DNA of 56,011 nucleotides from JBIYSM02 sp044759095 (GCF_044759095.2 NZ_JBIYSM020000029.1:1-56011), one strand, 5' to 3'; shown: positions 15,713 through 24,219, counted from the stretch's first letter. Numbers and translations are program-made. The notes: generated by a model from the letters alone, not told the origin.

Positions 15713-17008
15713 ATGAGCGGGGAAATGATCAAAACGCAGGAGACAGCCATATTGGTCGGCTGTTTTTTAGATAATCGGGACCCGGAGCGCATGCGTCTCT
15801 CCATGGAAGAGCTGCATGAACTGGCCCGAACTGCCGGTGTGGAAGTGGTTGACGTGATCACGCAAAATCGTGACCGCGTCGACTCCGCCTGGTATCTTGG
15901 AAGCGGCAAAATACAAGAGATCGCTCACCGCGCCCACGAACTGGACGTAGACGTGATCATTTTTAACGACGAGCTGTCTCCCAGCCAGACGCGCAACCTG
16001 GACACCGTGTTCGATTGCAAGGTAATCGACCGCACCCAGTTGATTCTCGACATTTTTGCAGGTCGTGCGCAGTCACGGGAAGGCAAGATTCAGGTGGAAC
16101 TGGCCCAGTACAACTACCTTCTCCCGCGACTTGCCGGTCAAGGGAAACAGCTCTCTCGTCTGGGAGGCGGCATTGGTACCCGCGGTCCGGGTGAAACCAA
16201 GCTGGAGAGCGACCGTCGTCACATCAGACGGCGTATCAGCGAACTGAAAGAGCAGCTGCAGGAAACCGTCCGTACCCGGCAGCTGCACCGGGAGCGCAGA
16301 AAGAAAAACAGTGTCTATCAGATCGCGTTGGTCGGTTACACCAACGCCGGCAAATCGACGCTGCTGAATCGCCTGACGGCTGCTGACACCCAGCAGGAGG
16401 ATAAGCTGTTCGCCACTCTGGATCCAACCACCCGACAGCTTTCATTGCCGAGCGGGATGGATGTGCTTTTAACCGACACTNNNNNNNNNNNNNNNNNNNN
16501 NNNNNNNNNNNNNNNNNNNNNNNNNNNNNNNNNNNNNNNNNNNNNNNNNNNNNNNNNNNNNNNNNNNNNNGTCGTGGACAGCCACCATCCCGATCTGGAG
16601 ATTCACATGGAGGTCGTCGAGAAGATTTTGCGCGACCTGAAAGCGGAAGAAATACCGCAGCTGGTCGTCTTCAACAAGGCCGACCTGATTCGCGAAGGAA
16701 CCTACCTGCCGAAAGTGGACGAGTCGATCGTGATTTCCGCCATGCGTGATGAAGATCTGCAGCGTCTGCTGAAAAAAATCGAGTCTTTTGTTTTCGCGTC
16801 CTTCCACCAGATGACGCTAAAGGTACCGGTGGAACGGGGCGATATCCTGTCGCTCTTGCGACGTGAAGGCATCGAGATGGAGCAGGACTTTGACGAAACG
16901 GACGCTGCCTACCTGGTAAAGGTGCGGGTGAATCGCGAGAACCCCGTTTACGGGCGCATTGCTCCATTCCTCCTGGACAAACCAGAGATTGTAGAAGAGA
17001 GTTGGTAA
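15713..17008 (+). CDS. hflX: GTPase HflX (ribosome-associated)
   Basis: The 431-residue protein (30 codons unknown) has the HflX N-terminal domain (AWYLGSGKIQEIA, IIFNDELSPSQTRNL), the glycine-rich linker LSRLGGGIGTRGPGETKLE and the GTPase domain with G1 GYTNAGKSTLLN, switch region FATLDPTTR and G4 FNKADL. The G3 DTVGF motif would begin exactly at the run of N. HflX splits or rescues stalled ribosomes. The ATG at 15713 has an AAAGGA site; the open frame extends 11 codons further without one. In B. subtilis (ynbA) it also lies between spoVK and ynbB. Confidence 0.95.
   Translation: MSGEMIKTQETAILVGCFLDNRDPERMRLSMEELHELARTAGVEVVDVITQNRDRVDSAWYLGSGKIQEIAHRAHELDVDVIIFNDELSPSQTRNLDTVFDCKVIDRTQLILDIFAGRAQSREGKIQVELAQYNYLLPRLAGQGKQLSRLGGGIGTRGPGETKLESDRRHIRRRISELKEQLQETVRTRQLHRERRKKNSVYQIALVGYTNAGKSTLLNRLTAADTQQEDKLFATLDPTTRQLSLPSGMDVLLTDTXXXXXXXXXXXXXXXXXXXXXXXXXXXXXXVVDSHHPDLEIHMEVVEKILRDLKAEEIPQLVVFNKADLIREGTYLPKVDESIVISAMRDEDLQRLLKKIESFVFASFHQMTLKVPVERGDILSLLRREGIEMEQDFDETDAAYLVKVRVNRENPVYGRIAPFLLDKPEIVEESW
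16481..16570. other. Assembly gap or mask: 90 N inside hflX
   Basis: Ninety undetermined bases (30 codons) follow LLTDT and precede VVDSHHPD. The frame is kept across the gap and the spacing equals the usual HflX distance here, so no real interruption is implied. Confidence 0.98.
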
Positions 17009-17015
17009 GAACAAG

Positions 17016-18293
17016 ATGTTTGAGTTATTTTCCCATGGAGAACAGTTAAAACCGATTGTGCAGGAAGTCGAGGCGATGATCGCCGAGCGGCACCGCGAAA
17101 TTGCCGCACTCGTCGACTACAACCAGCTGAAGGTACTGCGCTCTTTTCAAAAACATGAAGTAAACGAGTTTCACTTTGCTCCGTCTACCGGATACGGATA
17201 CGATGACACCGGTCGTTCCACGCTGGAGTCCATCTACGCCGATGTATTCGGAGGCGAAGCGGCGTTGGTTCGTCCGCACATCATTTCCGGCACCCACGCC
17301 ATCGCGATCAGCCTCTTCGGCCTGCTGCGCCCGGGTGACGAGCTGTTGTACATCACCGGCAAGCCGTACGACACCCTGGAAGAAGTGATAGGGGTAAGAG
17401 GAGAGGGACAAGGCTCGCTGAAGGATTACGGGATCGGCTACAAAGTTGTGCCGCTGACTGCGGAAGGAGACGTTGACTTTCCTGCCGTATCAGCGGCAAT
17501 AACACCGGCTACGAAGGTAATCGGCATACAGCGCTCCCGCGGCTATGCGGATCGCCCGTCCTTTACCATCGCCAAGCTGAAGGAAATGATTCAGTTTGTA
17601 AAGGAGATCAACCCCAACCTGATTGTGTTTGTAGACAACTGCTACGGCGAGTTCACCGAGGAGCGGGAGCCGCTGCAGGTCGGGGCAGATATCATGGCCG
17701 GCTCGCTGATTAAAAATCCGGGCGGTGGCATCGTCAAGACCGGCGGATACGTGGTTGGAAAGGAAGAGCTGGTGCGGCTCGCTTCCTACCGGATGGCGGC
17801 GCCGGGGATTGGAGCGGAAGGAGGCGCTTCCTTGTACTCGCTTCACGAGATGTACCAGGGTTTTTTCCTTGCTCCCCATGTCGTAGGGGAAGCGCTGAAG
17901 GGGGCGGTGTTCTCCTCCGCGCTGCTGGAACGTCTTGGATTTCGCACCGACCCATTGTGGCATGAGCCGCGAACCGACCTGATCCAATCCATTGAGTTCA
18001 AAACGGCGGAACGACTGATTGCGTTCTGCCAGGGCATTCAAAAAGCTGCGCCGGTAGACTCGCACGTTACTCCGTATCCCAGCGAGATGCCAGGTTATGC
18101 CGATCCGGTGATCATGGCAGCCGGAACCTTTATCCAGGGGGCCAGCATCGAGTTTTCCGCTGACGGACCGATCAGGCCGCCATATCTGGGCTTTGTTCAG
18201 GGTGGATTAACCTATTCGCACGTCAAGGTAGGCATCCTGACGGCACTGGACGGGTTGCTGGCCAAAGGGCTGCTGGAACTGCCGTCGAAATGA
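17016..18293 (+). CDS. ynbB: PLP enzyme of the aluminium-resistance / methionine gamma-lyase-like family (YnbB)
   Basis: The 425-residue protein is a fold-type I PLP enzyme. Key segments: FHFAPSTGYGYDDTGR, FGGEAALVRPHIISGTHAI, IGIQRSRGYADRPS, FVDNCYGEFTEE and the PLP-lysine region AGSLIKNPGGGIVKTGGY. It matches B. subtilis YnbB, called an aluminium resistance protein in older annotations; its physiological reaction is not settled and C-S lyase activity is inferred from the family. It follows hflX by 7 bases and ends at a strong terminator. In B. subtilis glnR comes next; here a permease/TetR pair is inserted in between. Confidence 0.9.
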   Translation: MFELFSHGEQLKPIVQEVEAMIAERHREIAALVDYNQLKVLRSFQKHEVNEFHFAPSTGYGYDDTGRSTLESIYADVFGGEAALVRPHIISGTHAIAISLFGLLRPGDELLYITGKPYDTLEEVIGVRGEGQGSLKDYGIGYKVVPLTAEGDVDFPAVSAAITPATKVIGIQRSRGYADRPSFTIAKLKEMIQFVKEINPNLIVFVDNCYGEFTEEREPLQVGADIMAGSLIKNPGGGIVKTGGYVVGKEELVRLASYRMAAPGIGAEGGASLYSLHEMYQGFFLAPHVVGEALKGAVFSSALLERLGFRTDPLWHEPRTDLIQSIEFKTAERLIAFCQGIQKAAPVDSHVTPYPSEMPGYADPVIMAAGTFIQGASIEFSADGPIRPPYLGFVQGGLTYSHVKVGILTALDGLLAKGLLELPSK

Positions 18294-18303
18294 CGGGAAA
18301 AGG

Positions 18304-18342
18304 AAAGCGATGAGCGCAAGACATGCGCTTATCGCTTTTTTC
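18304..18342 (+). terminator. Terminator after ynbB
   Basis: A long hairpin, AAGCGAT-G-AGCGCA (18305-18318) against TGCGCT-T-ATCGCTT (18324-18337), followed by a run of T. Confidence 0.93.
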
Positions 18343-18353
18343 TCTTTTCTTTC

Positions 18354-18415
18354 TTGACAAGATCTGCCAAACTTGATTATTCTGTTTTCAAACAAATGTT
18401 TCAAACAAATGTTTG
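18354..18415 (+). promoter_or_regulatory. Promoter and tandem TetR-type operator for the permease-regulator pair
   Basis: TTGACA at 18354-18359 is followed at 18 bases by TATTCT (18378-18383). Immediately downstream, 18389-18415 holds two copies in tandem of the 13-base CAAACAAATGTTT, closing with G, so each half is palindromic (AAAC-AAAT-GTTT type). This lies at or just after the transcription start and is a good operator for the TetR repressor encoded downstream. Confidence 0.7.
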
Positions 18416-18432
18416 AGAGAGGGGATTTTTCA

Positions 18433-19602
18433 ATGATGGAAGCCATCCGCGCGTTTGTGAAGCGGCCGACCACGATTGTCGGCGTGGCAACTGCTTTGAT
18501 GTTTCAATTGATCTTTGGCGTGATCTGGATGACCGCTTACGACGGAGTGAGCGAAAACCTGCATCAATTTCGAATCGCCTTGGTCAATTTGGATCAGGGA
18601 ACTGGCCGGGAGGTAGCGGGCAATTTGTCCAGGCAAGTGCCGTTTGAAGTGATTCTGTCCGATTCATTGAAAGAGGCACAGGCGCTGTTGGAATCCAGAC
18701 AGGTTCAGATGATCGTCTCCATTCCGGAGGATTTTACAAGAAGGCTTCAATCACCTGAGACGAAAGCCACGATCCGGTATTTCGTCAACGAGTCCAATCC
18801 GGCGATGGTAAAAAGCGTCATGCAGGGAGTAGCCTCCAGCATGACTGAGCAGGTGAACAAGCAGGCAATCGCCAAGGGACTGGAGATGACCTTCCAACAA
18901 GTCGAGCTTCCCTCAACTGAGAGGGAGAAACTGGCTGCCAATCTGTCGGAGAGGGTGACCGGTTCCATCGAAGCCGTTCACCCCGTAGGCAGTTTCTCGA
19001 TGCAGATGGTGCCGATGATGATGGTGCTTGCTTCGTACGTTGGCTCGATGATCATGTGCTTGAACATCCAGCAATCAGCCGCCGTGCTGGGAGGTACGGT
19101 TGGAAAGTGGCAGCAGTTTTCCGCCCGCCTCGTTATCAACTTCGCTGCAGCATTGCTGGTCGGGCTGGTTGGCACCACGCTGGTCTCTCTTCTCGGTGAT
19201 CGCCCGGACACCGGTTTCGTTGCCATATGGCTGTACCTCAGCCTGATTATCTGGACATTCTTGTCCGTGGCACAAATCTTTCTGCTGTGGTTTGGGCCGG
19301 CTGGCATGCTGTTCAACATCATCGTTCTCTCCATCCAGCTGGTCACCTCCGGAGCGATGGTGCCGCGTGAACTGCTTTCCGGATTTTACGCTGCAATCAG
19401 TGAGTATCTGCCTGCCACCTACGCTGTTGAAGGGCTGATGAACCTGCTGTTTGGCGGACCTGACGTTTTGAACGACGTTGGAACGCTGGGTGTCATCTCG
19501 TTCGTAGCCGTTGCAATCGGAGCGTCAGCCGTGGCGGTGAAACGGCCGGGAATCGCAGCGAAACCAAAGGGGGCGCAGGCTCATGGACAAGCGGCAACTT
19601 GA
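18433..19602 (+). CDS. ABC-2-type / YhgE-Pip family membrane permease
   Basis: The 389-residue membrane protein has one N-terminal helix (TIVGVATALMFQLIFGVIWM). An extracytoplasmic domain of about 150 residues follows (FRIALVNLDQGTG, VSIPEDFTRRL), as in ABC-2 exporters of the YhgE/DrrB-like type. About five more helices lie between residues 195 and 370 (MQMVPMMMVLASYVGSM, GLVGTTLVSLL, LSLIIWTFLSV). B. subtilis YhgE is about twice as long, so this is a single-unit version. No ATPase gene is adjacent. Its gene overlaps the TetR gene by 20 bases, which points to self-regulated export of a toxic or surface compound; the substrate is unknown. ATG 18433 has GAGAGGGGA. Confidence 0.75.
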   Translation: MMEAIRAFVKRPTTIVGVATALMFQLIFGVIWMTAYDGVSENLHQFRIALVNLDQGTGREVAGNLSRQVPFEVILSDSLKEAQALLESRQVQMIVSIPEDFTRRLQSPETKATIRYFVNESNPAMVKSVMQGVASSMTEQVNKQAIAKGLEMTFQQVELPSTEREKLAANLSERVTGSIEAVHPVGSFSMQMVPMMMVLASYVGSMIMCLNIQQSAAVLGGTVGKWQQFSARLVINFAAALLVGLVGTTLVSLLGDRPDTGFVAIWLYLSLIIWTFLSVAQIFLLWFGPAGMLFNIIVLSIQLVTSGAMVPRELLSGFYAAISEYLPATYAVEGLMNLLFGGPDVLNDVGTLGVISFVAVAIGASAVAVKRPGIAAKPKGAQAHGQAAT

Positions 19603-20194
19603 TGCCAAAGAACGCATCTTGACCGCCGCACGAAAGCTTTTTGCCGAACAGGGGTACGAGGGGACAACCGTGCGGGACATTTGCGAAGAGGCGGGGGTCA
19701 ACGTCTCCCTCGTCTCCTATCACTTCGGCGGCAAGGAAAAAGTGTTGTACGCCTTGTTCGAGTCGTACTTCTGCTTGCGCATCAACGAACGGGAGCAGGG
19801 GGATGAATGGAAAGATCCTGTTGCCGGATTGGCCTATATGATCCGTGAGATTGTGTCGTTTCGGGCCAACAATCCGGAGTTGGTGAAGATTTTGCATCAG
19901 GAAATCGAGTTGGAGACCCCGCGGAGCGCCGAGCTGCGCCGGTTTGTTCTTCCGATTTGGACAAAGCTTCGTGAACTTCTGGACAGGGGAAGACAGCAGG
20001 GATTGTTTCACTTCCCATCCCTCGACGCGGCCATGCTGTTCGTAATGGGGTGCCTGTTGTTCCCAAAGCCTAATTCGTTCGTCGCTCCTCTGCTTACGGA
20101 AGGGCAGCTGCTCTCTCATCAATGGGCGGAGTACACGCTCCGATTCGTTCTTGGCGGGTTGGGCTGTCACCAACAGGAAAAATTTATTTTGTAA
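19583..20194 (+). CDS. TetR-family transcriptional regulator
   Basis: The 203-residue protein has the TetR helix-turn-helix at residues 10-55 (ILTAARKLFAEQGYEGTTV, VNVSLVSYHFGGKEKVLY) and a variable ligand-binding C-terminus. It overlaps the permease gene and probably represses the pair through the tandem AAACAAATGTTT sites at 18389-18415. The arrangement resembles yhgD-yhgE of B. subtilis. The stop codon lies inside the GlnR box of the next operon. Confidence 0.85.
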   Translation: MDKRQLDAKERILTAARKLFAEQGYEGTTVRDICEEAGVNVSLVSYHFGGKEKVLYALFESYFCLRINEREQGDEWKDPVAGLAYMIREIVSFRANNPELVKILHQEIELETPRSAELRRFVLPIWTKLRELLDRGRQQGLFHFPSLDAAMLFVMGCLLFPKPNSFVAPLLTEGQLLSHQWAEYTLRFVLGGLGCHQQEKFIL

Positions 20195-20206
20195 ACTTTC
20201 CTTACA
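20190..20206 (+). promoter_or_regulatory. GlnR/TnrA box upstream of glnRA
   Basis: TGTAA-ACTTTCC-TTACA fits the consensus TGTNA-N7-TNACA exactly with perfect dyad symmetry, ending 4 bases before the -35 hexamer. It implies autorepression of glnRA by GlnR when glutamine is plentiful. Confidence 0.85.
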
Positions 20207-20210
20207 TCCG

Positions 20211-20239
20211 TTGACAGGGTTCATGGCATCGCATACAAT
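20211..20239 (+). promoter_or_regulatory. Sigma-A promoter of glnRA
   Basis: TTGACA (20211-20216), 17-base spacer, TACAAT (20234-20239), 37 bases ahead of the glnR start. Confidence 0.85.
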
Positions 20240-20276
20240 AGCAGTAGGTAAGAACTTGAAAAAGGAGGGACTAGTC

Positions 20277-20687
20277 GTGAGTGATGACATTCGTCGTAAC
20301 ATGGCCCTCTTTCCCATCGGCATCGTGATGAAGTTGACGGAGCTGACAGCGCGACAGATTCGCTACTACGAGCAGAACGGCCTCATCTGCCCGGCACGAA
20401 CCGAAGGGAAGCAACGACTTTTTTCCTTTAACGACGTCGATCGTTTGTTGGAAATTAAGTCGCTGATTGAAAAAGGCTTGAATATCGCCGGTATCAGACA
20501 GGTTCTGCAGCTGCAGGAGTCTGTCCAGGAAAAGACGGAGATTACAGCCAAGTCAGAGGAGAAGCGCAAAGAGATTTCCGACAAGGAACTGCACCAGCTC
20601 CTGAAGCAACAAATCATGTACCACAACGCTTCTCGCCATGGCGAGACTGCGTTGATTCGTGGAGAGCTTTCCCGCTTCTTCCACTAA
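20277..20687 (+). CDS. glnR: Nitrogen regulator GlnR (MerR family)
   Basis: The 136-residue MerR-type repressor begins (GTG) SDDIRRNMALFPIGIVMKLT and has the winged-helix segment LTARQIRYYEQNGLICPART, close to B. subtilis GlnR. The C-terminal tail (LLKQQIMYHNASRHGETALI, then RGELSRFFH) is the feedback-inhibited glutamine synthetase-binding region. It represses glnRA under nitrogen excess. The GTG at 20277 has an AAAGGAGGG site. glnA follows after 41 bases in the same operon. Confidence 0.96.
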   Translation: MSDDIRRNMALFPIGIVMKLTELTARQIRYYEQNGLICPARTEGKQRLFSFNDVDRLLEIKSLIEKGLNIAGIRQVLQLQESVQEKTEITAKSEEKRKEISDKELHQLLKQQIMYHNASRHGETALIRGELSRFFH

Positions 20688-20728
20688 ATAAATACTGATT
20701 GTAGAGAGGATTAAGGAGGAGAGAGACA

Positions 20729-22063
20729 GTGAGCAAGTACACAAAAGAAGACATTTTGCGCTTCGCCAAGGAAGAAGACGTGCGTTACATCCGTCTGCAA
20801 TTTACCGATTTGATGGGTGTCATCAAAAACGTAGAGATTCCGTTGTCCCAGCTGCCGAAAGCACTGGACAACAAAATGATGTTTGACGGCTCCTCCATCG
20901 AGGGATTCGTGCGCATTGAGGAATCCGACATGTACCTGGTACCTGATCTCGACACATGGGTGGTTTTCCCGTGGGGTACTGAACACGGAAAAGTTGCCCG
21001 CTTGATCTGCGACATTTACATGCCGGACGGTTCTCCGTTCGAGGGCGACCCGCGCCAAATCCTGAAGCGCGTCATGAAAGAAGCGGAAGAAATGGGCTTC
21101 ACAGCTTTCAACGTAGGACCGGAACCGGAATTCTTCCTGTTCAAGATTGACGAGAAGGGCGAGCCTACTCTCGATCTGAACGACCAAGGCGGATACTTCG
21201 ACTTTGCTCCGCTCGATCTGGGTGAAAACTGCCGCCGCGACATCGTGCTGACACTGGAAAAAATGGGCTTCGAAATCGAAGCATCTCACCATGAGGTAGC
21301 TCCCGGACAACACGAAATCGACTTCAAATACGCCAATGCGCTGCAGGCAGCAGACCAGATCCTTACGTTCAAGCTGGTGGTAAAAACAGTCGCTCGCCAA
21401 CACGGTCTGCATGCGACGTTCATGCCCAAACCCATGTTCGGTTTAGCAGGATCCGGCATGCATACACACCAATCGCTCTTCCGCGGTGAAGAAAATGCTT
21501 TCTACGACGAGTCCGACGCATTGGGCTTGAGCCAAACGGCGAAGCACTATCTGGCGGGTATTCTCCAGCATGCGCGCGGTTTCGCAGCGATTACCAACCC
21601 GCTGGTGAATTCGTACAAGCGTCTGGTACCCGGCTACGAAGCGCCTTGCTATGTGGCATGGTCCGCAAAGAACCGTTCTCCGTTGGTGCGCATCCCGGCA
21701 TCCCGCGGCTTGAGCACGCGTATTGAAGTGCGCAACCCGGACCCGGCCGCCAACCCGTACCTCGCGCTGGCTGTCATGCTGAAAGCTGGTCTGGACGGAA
21801 TCAAGAACAAGCTGGAACTGACCCCTGCAGTTGACCGCAACATCTATGTGATGACCGAACAAGAACGTGAGGAGAATGGCATTGAGAACCTCCCGTCCAC
21901 GCTTAAAGAAGCGATCGAATGTCTGAAAGCGGATCCGGTGATCTGCGAGGCATTGGGAGAACACGCTCTGTTCCACTTCATCGAAGCAAAGGAAATCGAG
22001 TGGGATATGTTCCGCACGCGCGTACACGATTGGGAGCGCGAGCAGTACATGAACATGTATTAA
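20729..22063 (+). CDS. glnA: Type I glutamine synthetase
   Basis: The 444-residue enzyme ligates ammonia to glutamate with ATP. Family motifs: MFDGSSIEGFVRIEESDM, NVGPEPEFFLF (metal-binding glutamates), GSGMHTHQSL, NSYKRLVPGYEAP (flexible loop), SRGLSTRIEVRNPDPAANPY. The I-alpha type without the adenylylation tyrosine loop fits regulation by GlnR and feedback inhibition. The GTG at 20729 has a TAAGGAGGAG site. A hairpin terminator follows. Confidence 0.97.
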   Translation: MSKYTKEDILRFAKEEDVRYIRLQFTDLMGVIKNVEIPLSQLPKALDNKMMFDGSSIEGFVRIEESDMYLVPDLDTWVVFPWGTEHGKVARLICDIYMPDGSPFEGDPRQILKRVMKEAEEMGFTAFNVGPEPEFFLFKIDEKGEPTLDLNDQGGYFDFAPLDLGENCRRDIVLTLEKMGFEIEASHHEVAPGQHEIDFKYANALQAADQILTFKLVVKTVARQHGLHATFMPKPMFGLAGSGMHTHQSLFRGEENAFYDESDALGLSQTAKHYLAGILQHARGFAAITNPLVNSYKRLVPGYEAPCYVAWSAKNRSPLVRIPASRGLSTRIEVRNPDPAANPYLALAVMLKAGLDGIKNKLELTPAVDRNIYVMTEQEREENGIENLPSTLKEAIECLKADPVICEALGEHALFHFIEAKEIEWDMFRTRVHDWEREQYMNMY

Positions 22064-22076
22064 TTCCCAAAAGAAG

Positions 22077-22110
22077 AAAAGGAAGCGTCAGATGTGGCGC
22101 TTCCTTTTTT
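22077..22110 (+). terminator. Terminator after glnA
   Basis: GGAAGCG (22081-22087) pairs with CGCTTCC (22098-22104), extended by A/T pairs, followed by TTTTTT. Confidence 0.9.
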
Positions 22111-22120
22111 GGTAGAAAAG

Positions 22121-22260
22121 AATTTATAAATTTGGACATCCTATACAACCACTAGAAAAGTGTTCGGGGCCCCGCCCGGCGAAGAAAGGGACCCCACTCG
22201 GCACAGCGATAGCTAACGCCGAGTGGGTCGAGGATAGCTAATGCCGGGTGGGTTTTCTTA
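22121..22260 (+). repeat. Repeat A1: full copy of dispersed structured repeat A
   Basis: Outer arm CCCGCCCGGC (22171-22180) pairs with GCCGGGTGGG (22243-22252) with one G-U pair. It encloses a perfect inner hairpin, CCCACTCGGC (22193-22202) with GCCGAGTGGG (22218-22227). The 3' half is itself a diverged direct duplication: GATAGCTAAYGCCGRGTGGGT at 22208 and 22234. The upstream part contains TTATAAATTTGGACATCC and a GGGGCCCC palindrome. The copy ends GGGTTTTCTTA. Close copies are at 45598-45737 (reverse) and 54560-54697. The remaining 100 bases up to the capA stop show only a 10-base palindrome, GTACGCGTAC. Confidence 0.85.
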
Positions 22261-22359
22261 TGCAGCACGTTATATGAACGTCTCCCGCAAAAAATCCAGA
22301 ACGTGTTGCCAGGAGTGAGCGGTAGCGTACGCGTACTGCCCAGTTTCGCACATGTTTAC

Positions 22360-23457
22360 CTAATCGCTCTTCACGGTTACTCTTCCATCCTCATCCACCT
22401 TCGCATTGTACGATAGTCGATTCAGTTTTTGAATGATACGAGATTTGTCCGCACCGCTCAGCGGAACCGGCTGCCCGTTGATCAATTTTGCCGGAATCAC
22501 GCTGCTGCTAGTGCCTTTCTGGTCAAAGGTGAGTTGGACGATCATCGATTCCCAGCCTTTCGGATTGCGCGAGGTGGTAAAGACGAAATTACCCACACTG
22601 TAGAAAATGGGCGCCTGCTTATAATACTCAATCCCCATCAGGGAATGGCTGTGGGACCCAACGACCGCATCGACACCGTTGTCGATCAATTGCTTCGCCA
22701 GCTTCCGCGCGTAGGGCTCCGGTACATCCTTGTATTCCAAATTCCAATGCAGAACCGCGACCGTATAGTCTGACTGTTGGACGGCTTTTTTCACATAGCT
22801 CATCATTGGTTCCTCGGAATAAGCGTGAGCCAGTCCCGGGCTGTTTTTGCGGGCAAACCACCTGGCATTGGGCAGCACATGGCTGAGCCCGATGACGGCT
22901 ACTTTTTTTCCCTTAATGGTTTTGAGAAAGGGGGAAAACGCCTCAGCTTCATTTCGGCCGGCCCCGGTAAAACCGATCTTGTTCTTCTGCAAATGTTCCA
23001 TTGTGTCGAAGAGAGCTTCCACCCCGTAGTCAAGCGTATGGTTGTTGGCCAGATTCACCACATCAAAACCGGCGTTGACCAGACCTTGCAATGTCTGTGG
23101 CTTGGAACGGTACGCGTATTCCTTTTGTTCCGGTTTCCCTCTTGTACTGACCGACGTTTCCAGGTTTCCTACCGTCAAGTCTGCTTTTCTCAACAGTTCT
23201 GCGGTTTTTTGAAACGGGTAATCTACCCCGTAGCGATCGATTTGTCTGCCGACACTCTTGTCAAGCAGGATATCGCCCGTGATGGCGATGGTGATCGGTG
23301 GAGAGATCGGCATACCTGTCTGTGGCGCGGGGTTATCTGATGGCACGGCGAATGCGGACGAACCTTGCCACAAGGGAGCGACCGCTAGAAAGACCGCGAC
23401 CGACAGATTCCATTTCCAGCTTTTCTTCATAGATAGCATGTTAGCAACGGCTAACAA
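22360..23457 (-). CDS. CapA family protein (poly-gamma-glutamate synthesis/surface, metallophosphatase fold)
   Basis: The 365-residue protein has an N-terminal signal peptide or anchor (LSVAVFLAVAPLWQGSSAFA). The CapA-type calcineurin-like fold follows: TIAITGDILLDKSVG, DLTVGNLETSVS, VVNLANNHTLDYG, VIGLSHVLPN, AVLHWNLEYKD, DAVVGSHSHSLMG, IFYSVGNFVF. These carry the Asp/Asn/His metal-ligand pattern of the family. Known CapA proteins act in poly-gamma-glutamate synthesis, but no capB, capC or capD is nearby, so this may be an orphan surface phosphatase-like enzyme. The start is either TTG at 23457, close behind GAGGTGAG, or ATG at 23439. A GTTAGC-AACG-GCTAAC hairpin (23440-23455) overlaps this region. 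Confidence 0.8.
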   Translation of the reverse strand: MLAVANMLSMKKSWKWNLSVAVFLAVAPLWQGSSAFAVPSDNPAPQTGMPISPPITIAITGDILLDKSVGRQIDRYGVDYPFQKTAELLRKADLTVGNLETSVSTRGKPEQKEYAYRSKPQTLQGLVNAGFDVVNLANNHTLDYGVEALFDTMEHLQKNKIGFTGAGRNEAEAFSPFLKTIKGKKVAVIGLSHVLPNARWFARKNSPGLAHAYSEEPMMSYVKKAVQQSDYTVAVLHWNLEYKDVPEPYARKLAKQLIDNGVDAVVGSHSHSLMGIEYYKQAPIFYSVGNFVFTTSRNPKGWESMIVQLTFDQKGTSSSVIPAKLINGQPVPLSGADKSRIIQKLNRLSYNAKVDEDGRVTVKSD

Positions 23458-23625
23458 GACTCACCTCACTCATCCGCGATCTCTCTCACATTCTATCTGG
23501 ATGAGTGCGTAAATCATGTTGAAGATTGTCCGGAAAATCTCGATATTTGTCCGCAATATCCGATAAAATGCAACAACTCCTGCGAGAGTTTGCAACCAAT
23601 ATGGGACAAAATCGTAGTATCATGG

Positions 23626-23690
23626 GAAGCCCCCAGCGGGGACCTGGGTGCGGCTTCTTAAGGGTGCTGACTCGACGTAGTGTCGCGCAC
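23626..23690 (+). promoter_or_regulatory. Two-hairpin leader before the DUF456 gene
   Basis: Hairpin 1: GAAGC-CCCCAG (23626-23636) with CTGGG-...-GCTTC (to 23657). Hairpin 2: GTGC...CGAC with GTCG...GCAC (23664-23690). They fill the leader just before the AAAGGGGG ribosome binding site. I do not recognise a known riboswitch class. The 250-base gap between capA and DUF456 otherwise holds only candidate promoter sequence. Confidence 0.4.
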
Positions 23691-23708
23691 GATAAAGGGG
23701 GATTGACG

Positions 23709-24194
23709 ATGGACATTTTCCTGTGGATCATCATTGTGGCTTTGTTTGCATTAAGTATCGCTGGTATTTTTCTGCCCATCCTGCCGGATACCGTGTTGTT
23801 GTGGGCAGGGTTCTTGCTCTACCACTTTTTCCTCGCCGAACCGGGCGCCGGTTTGCCCGCTTCCTTCTGGTGGGGGATGGGGATTTTGAGCGTTCTCCTG
23901 TATGGGGCAGATCTGTTGACCAATGTCTACTTCGTAAAAAAGTACGGCGGCTCCAAATGGTCGTCCATAGCGGCCGTTGCCGGCATCCTATTGGGAATTT
24001 TTATTCTCCCGCCAATCGGTATGATCGTCCTGCCGTTTGTGTTTGTGTTGCTGGTCGAAATGGTGTTCCAGCAACAGCCGTTCGACAAGGCGGTGAAAGT
24101 GGGGCTTGGCTCGCTCATCGCTTTCCTGAGCAGCGCCGTCATGAAGGTAGTCCTGCAGCTCGTGATGATTCTCTGGTTCTTTCTTGCGTTATAA
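23709..24194 (+). CDS. DUF456 membrane protein
   Basis: The 161-residue protein has four or five transmembrane helices. Its first, WIIIVALFALSIAGIFLPIL, ends in the proline-rich LPILPDT turn typical of DUF456. It is followed by SVLLYGADLLTNVYFVKKYG and GGSKWSSIAAVAGILLGIF. Family members are small integral membrane proteins of unknown function in many Bacillota. The chosen ATG at 23709 has an AAAGGGGG site; the open frame upstream lacks one. It is monocistronic with its own terminator. Confidence 0.8.
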   Translation: MDIFLWIIIVALFALSIAGIFLPILPDTVLLWAGFLLYHFFLAEPGAGLPASFWWGMGILSVLLYGADLLTNVYFVKKYGGSKWSSIAAVAGILLGIFILPPIGMIVLPFVFVLLVEMVFQQQPFDKAVKVGLGSLIAFLSSAVMKVVLQLVMILWFFLAL

Positions 24195-24219
24195 AGGGGA
24201 ACGCGATGTTCCCTTTTTC
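24193..24219. terminator. Terminator between convergent DUF456 and activator genes
   Basis: AAAGGGGAAC and GTTCCCTTTTTCT form a stem around GCGAT. It overlaps the end of the minus-strand activator gene. Confidence 0.75.
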
